In this document: piece after piece, positions 1 to 7,565 of the stretch | Position numbering within the stretch: the stretch's first letter is position 1 | How the letters are laid out: the number at the start of each line of letters is the position of its first letter | Assembly: GCA_023427985.1 (NCBI GenBank) | Contig: JAEYZM010000018.1 | Location: 124,001-188,000, forward strand | DNA length: 64,000 nucleotides | Direction: 5' to 3' | Source: Bacteroidota bacterium | GTDB lineage: Bacteria > Bacteroidota > Bacteroidia > Sphingobacteriales > Sphingobacteriaceae | Made by a program: the position numbers and the translations under genes | Notes under the pieces: generated by a model | What the model saw: only the letters and a program-made list of their open reading frames with translations | Told to the model about the DNA's origin: nothing | Database searches by the model: none

Positions 1-68
1 TGAAACACCCATTAACAGATTCTGGGTTGGCTCAGTTTTTAGCAGATCATAAGAAAGCGAATTCGTAG
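1..68 (+). CDS. Transaldolase-like / fructose-6-phosphate aldolase family protein (C-terminal fragment)
   Basis: Only the last 21 codons are in the window (frame starting at base 3, TAG stop at 66-68). The peptide contains HPLTDSGLAQFLADHKKAN, which resembles the C-terminal helix of small transaldolase / fructose-6-phosphate aldolase (TalC/FSA) proteins, where an 'HPLTD.Gl..FLAD' signature is common. The catalytic lysine and the barrel lie upstream of the window, so the function is inferred from this tail alone. The stop codon sits inside the first unit of an 8-bp tandem repeat. Confidence 0.6.
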   Translation, partial: KHPLTDSGLAQFLADHKKANS

Positions 69-133
69 GCTCGGATGTTCGGATGTTCGGATGTTCGGAT
101 GTTCGGATGTTCGTAGGTTCGTATGCTCGTAGG
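62..133 (+). repeat. Tandem repeat, nine 8-bp units (TTCGGATG type)
   Basis: Nine consecutive 8-base units: TTCGTAGG, CTCGGATG, four copies of TTCGGATG, TTCGTAGG, TTCGTATG, CTCGTAGG. The first unit contains the TAG stop of the upstream aldolase-like gene. The variant unit GTATGCTC recurs after the stop of smc (24371-24397, opposite strand, same orientation relative to the gene). Not CRISPR-like: no spacers. Confidence 0.9.
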
Positions 134-164
134 GTGCTATTCTAACAATATTCTAAATAGCACC
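133..164. repeat. Inverted repeat (hairpin) between the convergent aldolase-like and trmH-like genes
   Basis: GGTGCTAT (133-140) pairs perfectly with ATAGCACC (157-164) across a 16-nt loop. There is no T tract on either side, so it is a weak terminator candidate. The right arm (ATAGCACC) is repeated at 204-211, each time followed a few bases later by CGTTCTTAACTCTTAA. Confidence 0.6.
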
Positions 165-168
165 TCAT

Positions 169-247
169 CGTTCTTAACTCTTAATTCTTAACCCTTCACT
201 CTTATAGCACCCCACCGTTCTTAACTCTTAACTCTTAATTCTTAATT
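169..247 (-). repeat. 8-bp phased repeats (TTAAGAGT type) running into the trmH-like stop codon
   Basis: On the minus strand this reads as 8-base units of the type TTAAGAGT/TTAAGAAT in two blocks, each ending in an AACG-type linker and GGTGCTAT. The first block begins inside the last codons of the methylase gene, so its stop (235-237) and its terminal Lys-Asn are part of the repeat. A third copy of the same composite lies 3' of lpdA (31755-31780). Confidence 0.8.
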
Positions 248-768
248 TCTTCCCGACACATTTCCCAAAGCACAATCCCAGCTGTTACTGAAACATTGAA
301 AGAATGTTTGGTGCCAAATTGAGGGATTTCAATACATGCATCTGCAAGGTTTATTATTTCTTGTTGCACTCCTTCAACTTCATTCCCTAATACCAACACA
401 TACTTTTCATCCTGATTGCGTTTGAAATTTTGTAATGCAATGCTGTTTTCAACTTGCTCGATGCATAATACTTTATAGCCTTTTGCTTTTAAGCTATTAC
501 AAGCTTCTATGGCATCTTTTTCATACCACCATTGTACCGATTCGGTTGCACCCAGTGCAGTCTTTTCAATTTCACGATGGGGAGGTTGTGCTGTGATTCC
601 ACATAATATAATAGCTTCAATTGCAAATGCATCGGAACTCCTAAATATAGAACCGATGTTGTGCATACTTCTAATATTATCGAGTAGCACAATAATACTT
701 TGTTTTTCTATTTCCTTAAATTCATCCTTGCTCAATCGATTGAGCTCATCCATCGATAATTTCTTCAT
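235..768 (-). CDS. TrmH/SpoU-family RNA 2'-O-methyltransferase
   Basis: 177 aa. It carries the three SPOUT signature motifs in order: motif 1, LLDNIRSMHNIGSIFRSSDAF near residue 30, with the invariant Asn-x-x-x-x-x-x-Arg arrangement; motif 2, VLVLGNEVEGV near 125; motif 3, IPQFGTKHSFNVSVTAGI near 150. These form the trefoil-knot SAM site of the TrmH/SpoU superfamily. There is no N-terminal RNA-binding extension, so it is a minimal-length member, and the target (tRNA Gm18, rRNA or another tRNA position) cannot be read from the sequence. Motif 3 has SFNVS where SLNVS is usual. Convergent with the aldolase-like gene. The last residues are encoded by an intergenic repeat array. Confidence 0.85.
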   Translation of the reverse strand: MKKLSMDELNRLSKDEFKEIEKQSIIVLLDNIRSMHNIGSIFRSSDAFAIEAIILCGITAQPPHREIEKTALGATESVQWWYEKDAIEACNSLKAKGYKVLCIEQVENSIALQNFKRNQDEKYVLVLGNEVEGVQQEIINLADACIEIPQFGTKHSFNVSVTAGIVLWEMCREEIKN

Positions 769-840
769 GCTTGAAAGCCTTTATTTATATTGCTTCTAAA
801 GGCAAAAATGCATAAATTTATTGTATTAAAAACCATTCTC

Positions 841-1164
841 ATGAAAGCAATTCCTAAGAAAGAATTTGAAGGAGAGAGTGGTGCTTCTTCAGATTCAACA
901 TTTGATCATCCTTATCATCAAAACAAACTAAGTTTTGGTTTTCAATTTTCTGGAGCCGATGGGGAATTTGGTAATCCATCAGAAGATCGAGGTGATTTGC
1001 CAAAGATTCTACAAAGACCTGGGCATAAATATAATTCAGACATCGAAAGTGCTAACACATCGGCCCAAACAGATAGTAATGAAATCATTTCTAGTATGCA
1101 TATTGCCGACAAAGGTTCGGTTGGATTATCCTTTAACGACGAGGATTCGTACTTAGAAAAATAA
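841..1164 (+). CDS. Hypothetical small hydrophilic protein
   Basis: 108 aa from the ATG at 841; an in-frame upstream extension to a non-ATG start at 790 exists but has no supporting site. I do not recognise it. The protein is rich in Ser, Gly, Asp, Glu and Asn, has no signal peptide or membrane segment, and looks largely disordered. It lies between a methylase gene and a secreted-protein gene on a short intergenic scale, and an antisense frame (942-1241) is also open, so coding status is uncertain. No clear TAnnTTTG promoter precedes it. Confidence 0.45.
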   Translation: MKAIPKKEFEGESGASSDSTFDHPYHQNKLSFGFQFSGADGEFGNPSEDRGDLPKILQRPGHKYNSDIESANTSAQTDSNEIISSMHIADKGSVGLSFNDEDSYLEK

Positions 1165-1209
1165 GAATAAGGGTATTGAAATTCATAGTTGTCATACATC
1201 AAAACATCT

Positions 1210-2595
1210 ATGAAAAAACAAGTACTTTTATTTCTTGCCATTACATTTGCTGGAATTGCAACAATGGCACAGCCTTTTAAAAAACCTCAGAGTTTTAAGT
1301 TAGGCAATAGTCTAAAAAAGTTGGAGCAACTTAAATCTTCAAGTAAGGAAAATCCAACAGCTGCTAACGAATTTACATGGGATACCGATTTGAATTCTTG
1401 GGTTCCTATTTACAATTATTCTTACATCTACGATCAAAATGAATTAGTAGAAAGCATTGCATATAATCCTTTTGGTGTACAAGAAGCACGTACTGTTTAT
1501 ACCTACGATGGTAAAAATTTAGTAGAGCAATTGGTTCAATTTTGGGTAATGGGTGCTTGGACAAATAGCTATAGATTGCTTTTGCAATACGATTCAAATT
1601 CTGAATTAGTGAAAGAAGAAATGCAGGATTGGATTAATGATGAATGGCAGATCACCTATGGCTTGTCGAGATCCGTTAATATTTTAAATGCAGATACTAC
1701 AGTTATCGTAGATAGTATGTGGGGCGGGACTGCATATGAAGCGGTTCAGAAAACAGAAAACATTTACAACGGGCCTAGTAAAAATTTATCGGAGATGATA
1801 TTGTACATGCCAAATGGTTCTGGAAACGATTGGTTTGAAGCGTATAAAGAAGTTTATCTGTACGATTCAAATAATAACATCAGCGATTTGATAAAGATGA
1901 ATTGGAACGGAATGGATTGGCAAAATTTCATGAAACAAACTGAGTATAGTTTTGATTCATTGACTTATGCAGTAACAGGTTACATTACCCAAAATTGGGA
2001 CAATACATCAAACTTATGGTTGGATTATAGTTTCGATACCTTAGAGTATTTAGAATACAAAAGCTTTGTGAATACTAGCTATTACTTGTTCAATCAAAAT
2101 AGAATACCTAATACAAGAGCGCTGTATTTTAATGATTCTTTGATGAACCAAATTGTAGCTAGATATGACACTTGGGATCAAACAATTGGCGATTGGGTGG
2201 CAAGTATTCATAATGAAAATGCTTACATCTATACAGAGGATTCTTTGATTAAGGAGAAAGTAGATTTAGCATTAAATCAAAATTACGAATTGGATTCTAT
2301 GTCAAAAATGGTGTATTTCTACAACAACACAACTGGACTGAGCACTGAAAAAGAATTGGAATTCAACATCGCCCCAAATCCTTGTGCCGATGTGTTGCAA
2401 GTAATGATTCCAGGTGCTGGAGCAAATGAAACCATGAGTTTTGAGATCAGAAACATCAGCGGTCAATTATTGAAATCATTCAAGGCCCAAGGTCCAAAAC
2501 ATCGTCTGGATTTAAGTGAATTAAGTACAGGCATGTATGTATTGAAAGTGAACACATCTTCTGCAAGTAAGAGCAGTAAATTCATAGTCGAGTAG
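1210..2595 (+). CDS. T9SS type A sorting domain-containing secreted protein
   Basis: 461 aa from the ATG at 1210, chosen over an upstream TTG at 1189 because it starts a clean signal peptide (MKKQVLLFLAITFAGIATMAQ). The middle contains repeated 'YDsN..L..E....W....W' modules resembling YD/RHS-like or DUF3836-like repeats of Bacteroidota surface proteins. The last ~75 residues match the Por/type IX secretion C-terminal sorting domain: 'IAPNPCADVL', 'EIRNISGQLLKSF', 'LDLSELSTGMYVLKV'. It is expected to be exported by Sec, carried across the outer membrane by T9SS, and cleaved or anchored. Followed by an intrinsic terminator. Substrate or role unknown. Confidence 0.85.
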   Translation: MKKQVLLFLAITFAGIATMAQPFKKPQSFKLGNSLKKLEQLKSSSKENPTAANEFTWDTDLNSWVPIYNYSYIYDQNELVESIAYNPFGVQEARTVYTYDGKNLVEQLVQFWVMGAWTNSYRLLLQYDSNSELVKEEMQDWINDEWQITYGLSRSVNILNADTTVIVDSMWGGTAYEAVQKTENIYNGPSKNLSEMILYMPNGSGNDWFEAYKEVYLYDSNNNISDLIKMNWNGMDWQNFMKQTEYSFDSLTYAVTGYITQNWDNTSNLWLDYSFDTLEYLEYKSFVNTSYYLFNQNRIPNTRALYFNDSLMNQIVARYDTWDQTIGDWVASIHNENAYIYTEDSLIKEKVDLALNQNYELDSMSKMVYFYNNTTGLSTEKELEFNIAPNPCADVLQVMIPGAGANETMSFEIRNISGQLLKSFKAQGPKHRLDLSELSTGMYVLKVNTSSASKSSKFIVE

Positions 2596-2618
2596 TACCT
2601 AAATTAAACCATATATAT

Positions 2619-2650
2619 AGGGCTTTTTCGAAAGAATTAGCCCTTTTTTA
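2619..2650 (+). terminator. Intrinsic terminator of the T9SS protein gene
   Basis: AGGGCT (2619-2624) pairs with AGCCCT (2639-2644) and is followed by TTTTTT. It lies 24 bp after the stop codon and isolates the gene from mutS. Confidence 0.8.
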
Positions 2651-2716
2651 ATTGTTAATAATTCAATTTCTTGTAAAAGAGAGGATTTCCTATTTTTAGT
2701 TCAAATTTTTTTAAAC

Positions 2717-5347
2717 GTGGGAAAGACAGCAGAAAGTAAGGAAACACCTTTAATGAAGCAATACAATGAGATTAAGGCGAAATATCCGGGTGCATTGTTA
2801 TTGTTTAGAGTGGGAGATTTTTACGAGACTTTTGGAGAAGATGCAGTAAAAGCGTCCGAAATTTTAGGTATTGTATTAACGAAGCGTGCGAATGGTTCTG
2901 CATCGCATATAGAATTAGCGGGCTTTCCACATCATTCCTTGGATTCATATTTACCCAAGCTCGTACGAGCGGGTCAACGCGTTGCAATTTGTGATCAATT
3001 AGAGGATCCTAAAACTACTAAAACGATTGTGAAACGAGGTGTTACTGAAATGGTAACTCCAGGTATTTCGTATAACGACAATATTTTACAACACAAAAGC
3101 AATAATTATTTAGCGGCAGTTCACTTTTCTGAGGATAAAGAAATAGGACTTGCGCTTTTGGATATATCAACGGGTGAGTTTTTAGTTGCACAAGGAAATC
3201 ATGCATACATTGAAAAGTTGATGCAAAGTTTCAAGCCTTCTGAAGTTTTATGCAATAGATCTAGACAGAAATATTTCAGTCAAAATTTTGCAGATACCTA
3301 TTATCAATATGCTTTAGAGGACTGGGTGTTTGGTTATGATTATGCGTATGAGACTTTAACAAAACATTTTTCTACAATTAGCTTAAAGGGCTTTGGGATA
3401 GAAGATTTGAATGTTGCAATTGTTGCTGCAGGCGCATGTTTGCATTATGTGTACGACACACAACACAACAATATTCAACACATTGCATCTCTTTCTAGGA
3501 TAGAAGAAGATCATTATGTATGGCTCGATCGATTTACATTAAGGAATCTAGAGTTAGTACATTCCAATAACGATCATGGGGTAACCTTATTTGATGTGTT
3601 GGATTTTACGCATTCGCCAATGGGTGCAAGGCTTTTAAGGAAATGGATTTTACTTCCATTAAAAGAAATATCTGTAATTCAAGAACGACAACTGTTAGTT
3701 AGGATTCTGATAGAGCATCAAGAATTGTTTTATCAACTTGAAGAAGAGTTGAAAAACATTGGTGATTTAGAGCGATTGATATCTAAGGTAGCATTGCAAA
3801 AAGTGAATCCTAGAGAATTGTTGCAATTGGCTAGGGCCTTAAAATCTATTAATATAATAAAGGAAAAATGTGAGGAAATAAACAATCCTCAATTAAAGGC
3901 TTTGATGGATCGGATAAATCCATGTCATACCTTGATTGATAAAATTGATCAAAGCATTCAAGTTGATGCTCCAGCATTATTACAAAAAGGAAATGTAATT
4001 GCTGCAGGCATCTCAGAAGAATTAGATGATTTGAGAAAAATTGCATTTCATGGGAAAGATTATCTCTTAGATATTCAAAAACGAGAAAGCGAGGCAACAG
4101 GTATTAGCTCACTCAAGGTTGCATACAATAATGTGTTTGGATATTATTTGGAAGTAACGCATGCACATAAAGATAAAGTTCCAACAGAATGGATTCGTAA
4201 ACAAACATTAGTGAATGCAGAGCGATACATAACACCTGAGTTGAAAGAATACGAAGAGAAAATATTGGGTGCAGAAGAAAAGATAGCGGTTATTGAAAAT
4301 AGATTGTACAATGAATTGGTTTTATCTATTTCTGAATACATTAGACCCATACAAGTTAATGCTCATTCAATTGCTCAGTTAGATGTTCTCTGTTCTTTTG
4401 CTTTTGTTTCTTCTAGATATGAGTATGCTCAGCCAGATTTATTAGAGGAACCTGTTTTAGACATTAAAGAAGGTCGACACCCAATCATTGAACAACGACT
4501 ACCTGCGGGTGAAAGTTTTATTCCTAACGATGTTTACTTAGATCAACAAGATCAGCAAATTATTATTATTACTGGTCCCAACATGTCAGGTAAATCAGCG
4601 ATACTGAGACAAACAGCACTCATTGTTATTATGGCGCAGATGGGATGTTTTGTCCCAGCAAAGTCGGCACGCATAGGCATTGTAGATAAATTATTCACTA
4701 GAGTAGGGGCCAACGACAATCAATCTACAGGTGAGTCGACATTCATGGTGGAGATGAACGAAACGGCAAGTATTCTTAATAATTTATCGGATAGAAGTTT
4801 AGTGCTTTTAGATGAAATTGGTAGAGGTACGAGCACATACGATGGGATATCTATTGCATGGGCAATTGCAGAGTTCATACACGATAATGAAAAAGCAAAA
4901 GCTAGAACATTGTTTGCTACACATTATCATGAATTAAATGAGATGGCTACTCAAATGCCTCGTATTAAAAACTATAATGTTTCCATAAAGGAAATGGACC
5001 ATAAAATAATTTTTCTAAGAAAATTAGTGCCGGGAGGTTCAGAACATAGTTTCGGAATTCATGTTGCGAAAATGGCAGGTATGCCTACTGCAGTATTAAA
5101 ACGATCAAATGAAATTCTAGCACAATTAGAAAAACAACGATCGGAAGATCCTTCTGCTGCAAAAGGTTTGCATTCAAAAAAGAGAGCTAAAATTAATAAA
5201 GCAGAATTTCAACTGAATATGTTTAGTCTTGATGATCCGATTTTAATTAAGATTCGCGATACCTTGAAAGATTTAGACGTAAATACACTCACGCCAGTTG
5301 AAGCACTAATGAAGCTAGATGAGATACAAAAACTCATAAGATCTTAA
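2717..5347 (+). CDS. mutS: DNA mismatch repair protein MutS
   Basis: 876 aa, normal MutS length. Binds base mismatches and starts methyl-independent mismatch repair with MutL. Mismatch-reading Phe-x-Glu motif FYE at residues 35-37; Walker A GPNMSGKS at 620-627; the 'STGESTFMVEM' loop; Walker B LVLLDEIGRGTS with D699/E700; and the ATHYHEL switch. The C-terminal part has the helix-turn-helix dimerisation region. Start is GTG at 2717; the next in-frame Met (residue 13) would cut the N-terminal arm. First gene of an operon: its TAA overlaps the ATG of the next gene by one base. A candidate promoter (TTG, 17 nt, TATTTTTA) lies about 20-45 bp upstream of the start. Confidence 0.97.
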   Translation: MGKTAESKETPLMKQYNEIKAKYPGALLLFRVGDFYETFGEDAVKASEILGIVLTKRANGSASHIELAGFPHHSLDSYLPKLVRAGQRVAICDQLEDPKTTKTIVKRGVTEMVTPGISYNDNILQHKSNNYLAAVHFSEDKEIGLALLDISTGEFLVAQGNHAYIEKLMQSFKPSEVLCNRSRQKYFSQNFADTYYQYALEDWVFGYDYAYETLTKHFSTISLKGFGIEDLNVAIVAAGACLHYVYDTQHNNIQHIASLSRIEEDHYVWLDRFTLRNLELVHSNNDHGVTLFDVLDFTHSPMGARLLRKWILLPLKEISVIQERQLLVRILIEHQELFYQLEEELKNIGDLERLISKVALQKVNPRELLQLARALKSINIIKEKCEEINNPQLKALMDRINPCHTLIDKIDQSIQVDAPALLQKGNVIAAGISEELDDLRKIAFHGKDYLLDIQKRESEATGISSLKVAYNNVFGYYLEVTHAHKDKVPTEWIRKQTLVNAERYITPELKEYEEKILGAEEKIAVIENRLYNELVLSISEYIRPIQVNAHSIAQLDVLCSFAFVSSRYEYAQPDLLEEPVLDIKEGRHPIIEQRLPAGESFIPNDVYLDQQDQQIIIITGPNMSGKSAILRQTALIVIMAQMGCFVPAKSARIGIVDKLFTRVGANDNQSTGESTFMVEMNETASILNNLSDRSLVLLDEIGRGTSTYDGISIAWAIAEFIHDNEKAKARTLFATHYHELNEMATQMPRIKNYNVSIKEMDHKIIFLRKLVPGGSEHSFGIHVAKMAGMPTAVLKRSNEILAQLEKQRSEDPSAAKGLHSKKRAKINKAEFQLNMFSLDDPILIKIRDTLKDLDVNTLTPVEALMKLDEIQKLIRS

Positions 5348-6156
5348 TGAAAAAAGCTGCAAACATATTTGCAACATTAATTCGTGATTTAAAAGTTGAA
5401 GAGCTCTTCGATGAACGCTTCCCAATTTTTAAAATTTACTATTTGTCGACTCATAAATTGTATCTACATTTTATTACTATTGACGATGGTATTGAAAGAC
5501 TACCCATATTGTATTTTCAGAAAATGAGTCTTCAATATATGAAGCAAAATAAAAACCTGGTACACTTATGGGAAGATCAACTGCTTTATAATTTACAGTC
5601 GGTACAAGATCGTTTTCAATCATTGATACAAAATAACGACACCATATATGCACGCTCTTGCAGAATCCAACGCATCGACAAAAATTTATACGATGTTTTT
5701 ATTGACCAACATCATTTAATGAATAGTGCTAAATCTAAGTTTAAATATGGCATGTATTTTCAGAATGAATTATTGTCGGTTATGGGCGTAAGTGCTGGCA
5801 GGTGGATGACTAAGGAGGGAAATAAAAGAAAATCATTTGAAATTATTCGCTTTGCTACAAAAGCAAATTTCACTGTTGTGGGTGGATTTACTAAATTTTT
5901 AAAATTTATTTCTGAGGAATTAGGTGTTGATGAATGGATGACGTACCAAGATTTAGATTGGGCAATAAAAGGGATATATCAAAAAAATAATTTTGAATAT
6001 AAAAACATATCTCAACCTCATGTAAATTATATACATAAAGTAAGTTTAAAACGATATACTCAGATACAATGGGAGTCTTTAAATGCTGAGCAGCAATTAG
6101 ATTTTTATAAAGTATACAATGCTGGAAGTATGAAATTGATCAAACGATATGAATGA
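5347..6156 (+). CDS. Hef-like / GNAT-fold domain protein between mutS and miaA
   Basis: 269 aa, cytoplasmic, no signal peptide. The C-terminal ~160 residues follow the pattern of the domain found C-terminal in phage Hef-like homing endonucleases: 'FIDQHHLMNSAKSKFKYGMYF', 'ELLSVM', 'FEIIRFATKANFTVVGGFTKFLKF', 'Y.DL.W..KGIYQKNNFEYK', ending 'YKVYNAGSMKL'. That domain is predicted to have an acetyltransferase-like (GNAT) fold. The N-terminal ~110 residues are unrecognised, and no GIY-YIG or HNH nuclease motif is visible. Start overlaps the mutS stop (TAATG) and its end overlaps miaA by 8 bp, so the three are probably translationally coupled. Function unknown; the family assignment is from memory of the motif pattern. 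Confidence 0.6.
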   Translation: MKKAANIFATLIRDLKVEELFDERFPIFKIYYLSTHKLYLHFITIDDGIERLPILYFQKMSLQYMKQNKNLVHLWEDQLLYNLQSVQDRFQSLIQNNDTIYARSCRIQRIDKNLYDVFIDQHHLMNSAKSKFKYGMYFQNELLSVMGVSAGRWMTKEGNKRKSFEIIRFATKANFTVVGGFTKFLKFISEELGVDEWMTYQDLDWAIKGIYQKNNFEYKNISQPHVNYIHKVSLKRYTQIQWESLNAEQQLDFYKVYNAGSMKLIKRYE

Positions 6157-7051
6157 TTCAATCATAGGTATATTGGGTCCAACAGCCAGTGGTAAAACCA
6201 AATTAGCTGCAGAGCTTGCATACGAATTGGATGCGGAAATCATCAGCATGGACTCAAGGCAGGTGTATAAGGAATTAAATTTAGGGGTAGGAAAAGATTT
6301 AAGTGAATATGAAGTTAAAGGCAAATCTATACCTTATCATTTAATTGATCGATTGAGTTTAAATGAGCAGTACCATCTTCATCAGTTTAAATTAGATTTT
6401 CAAGATGCTTATACATCTATACGAAATAAAAATAAAATAAGTATTGCCTGTGGTGGGACAGGCTTGTATTTCGATGTTTTGCTAAATCATAGACCTTATA
6501 CTCAAGTTCCAATTGATGTTGACTTAAGAAATAGACTTGATTTGTTAAGTTCTGAAGAATTAATACAGAAACTAATGCTAATAGATCCTAATCATGCCTT
6601 TGATACTAGTACAAGGAAAAGGTTAATTCGAGCAATTGAAATTGCAAATAGCATCAATTATTTTGAATTGAAAAATGCGACTTCAAGCAATTATAAGATT
6701 CGATTGTATGGAATTCAGATAGATAAAAAAAAATTAAACGAGAAGATTGATCAACGATTAAACGTTAGGATGAATGAAGGCTTAATAGAGGAGGTAGAAT
6801 CATTACTGAAAATGGGTTTTAGTATAGATCGATTAATGTACTTAGGTTTGGAGTATAAATTTGTTAGTATGTATTTAAATGGAGCATTTGATAAGAATGA
6901 AATGTTCGAAAAGCTTCGTGTAGCAATACATCAATATGCTAAACGTCAAATGACATTTTTTAGAAAGTTGGAAAAGGATGGACATGAAATCCAATGGGGG
7001 ACTACTTCAGAACTTAAGGAGTATATTTTAAAAGTTTATCGCCAAGCTTAA
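6149..7051 (+). CDS. miaA: tRNA dimethylallyltransferase (MiaA family, Bacteroidota variant)
   Basis: 300 aa. Transfers a dimethylallyl group to N6 of A37 in tRNAs that read UNN codons. P-loop GPTASGKT at residues 10-17; substrate-binding 'MDSRQVYKELNLGVGKDL' in place of the classical DSRQVYRGMDIGTAK; 'CGGTGLYFDVLL'; and the 'TRKRLIRAIE' motif. The 'GVGKDL...IPYHLID' form is that of the second IPPT paralogue seen in many Bacteroidota, so another miaA may exist elsewhere. Overlaps the preceding gene by 8 bp. Its 3' end overlaps the convergent gene at 7014 by 38 bp. Confidence 0.88.
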   Translation: MNDSIIGILGPTASGKTKLAAELAYELDAEIISMDSRQVYKELNLGVGKDLSEYEVKGKSIPYHLIDRLSLNEQYHLHQFKLDFQDAYTSIRNKNKISIACGGTGLYFDVLLNHRPYTQVPIDVDLRNRLDLLSSEELIQKLMLIDPNHAFDTSTRKRLIRAIEIANSINYFELKNATSSNYKIRLYGIQIDKKKLNEKIDQRLNVRMNEGLIEEVESLLKMGFSIDRLMYLGLEYKFVSMYLNGAFDKNEMFEKLRVAIHQYAKRQMTFFRKLEKDGHEIQWGTTSELKEYILKVYRQA

Positions 7052-7565
7052 TACCAATTCCGAAATCTACATAATCGGCAATAATGCCGTGGCCTCTAAT
7101 TGCACCATTCAAATAAAACGTATTATTGATTTTATATTTAAAGCCAAGTTTAGTGTAAAATTGATAATTATGAATGGCCATTTGCTTGTAATGTAAATAT
7201 TTTCCAAGTCCAATTTGTAAGGTAATTCTGCTCATAACAATGTCTGGACCTAGCAGATAGCCATAGGCAAAGTGTTCGTAGGATGTAGATGTTAGTATAT
7301 AACCAGAGCCTGTTCCATAATCTTTTCCGTTAAATTTTTTATCCCAATAAATAATATCTAGACCATGTCGAATGCTTATTACATTGTTAATTTTAAAAAT
7401 ATGATTAGCATAAGTTGTACTCCTCAACATTGCTTGTTTAGAATTGATATATGCCCTTCTTCCGAATCCAACACCGAACTCAAGATGACTTCTTTCTTTG
7501 AAACTTTGAGCAATTGAAGTAATTGTATTGATCAAAATAAAAAATACAAGTATTATTCGTTTCAT
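7014..7565 (-). CDS. Hypothetical exported protein, likely small outer-membrane beta-barrel
   Basis: 183 aa. Signal peptide MKRIILVFFILINTITSIAQ, then alternating hydrophobic/polar strands rich in Gly, Tyr and Phe ('FGVGFGRRAYI', 'LQIGLGKYLHY', 'YTKLGFKYKI', 'VDFGIGIKLG'), typical of an 8-stranded outer-membrane barrel. No family recognised. Its start overlaps the end of the upstream PagL-like gene by 4 bp, so the two are co-transcribed, and its 3' end overlaps miaA by 38 bp in antisense. Confidence 0.7.
   Translation of the reverse strand: MKRIILVFFILINTITSIAQSFKERSHLEFGVGFGRRAYINSKQAMLRSTTYANHIFKINNVISIRHGLDIIYWDKKFNGKDYGTGSGYILTSTSYEHFAYGYLLGPDIVMSRITLQIGLGKYLHYKQMAIHNYQFYTKLGFKYKINNTFYLNGAIRGHGIIADYVDFGIGIKLGDKLLKYTP

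Noticed and set aside
62..247. Possible CRISPR array
   Set aside because: Units are 8 bp, directly adjacent, with no unique spacers and no cas genes.
942..1241. Minus-strand open frame of 99 codons opposite the small orphan gene
   Set aside because: It crosses into the start of the T9SS gene, has no start signal and its composition is unlike a protein; the plus frame is somewhat better but also uncertain.
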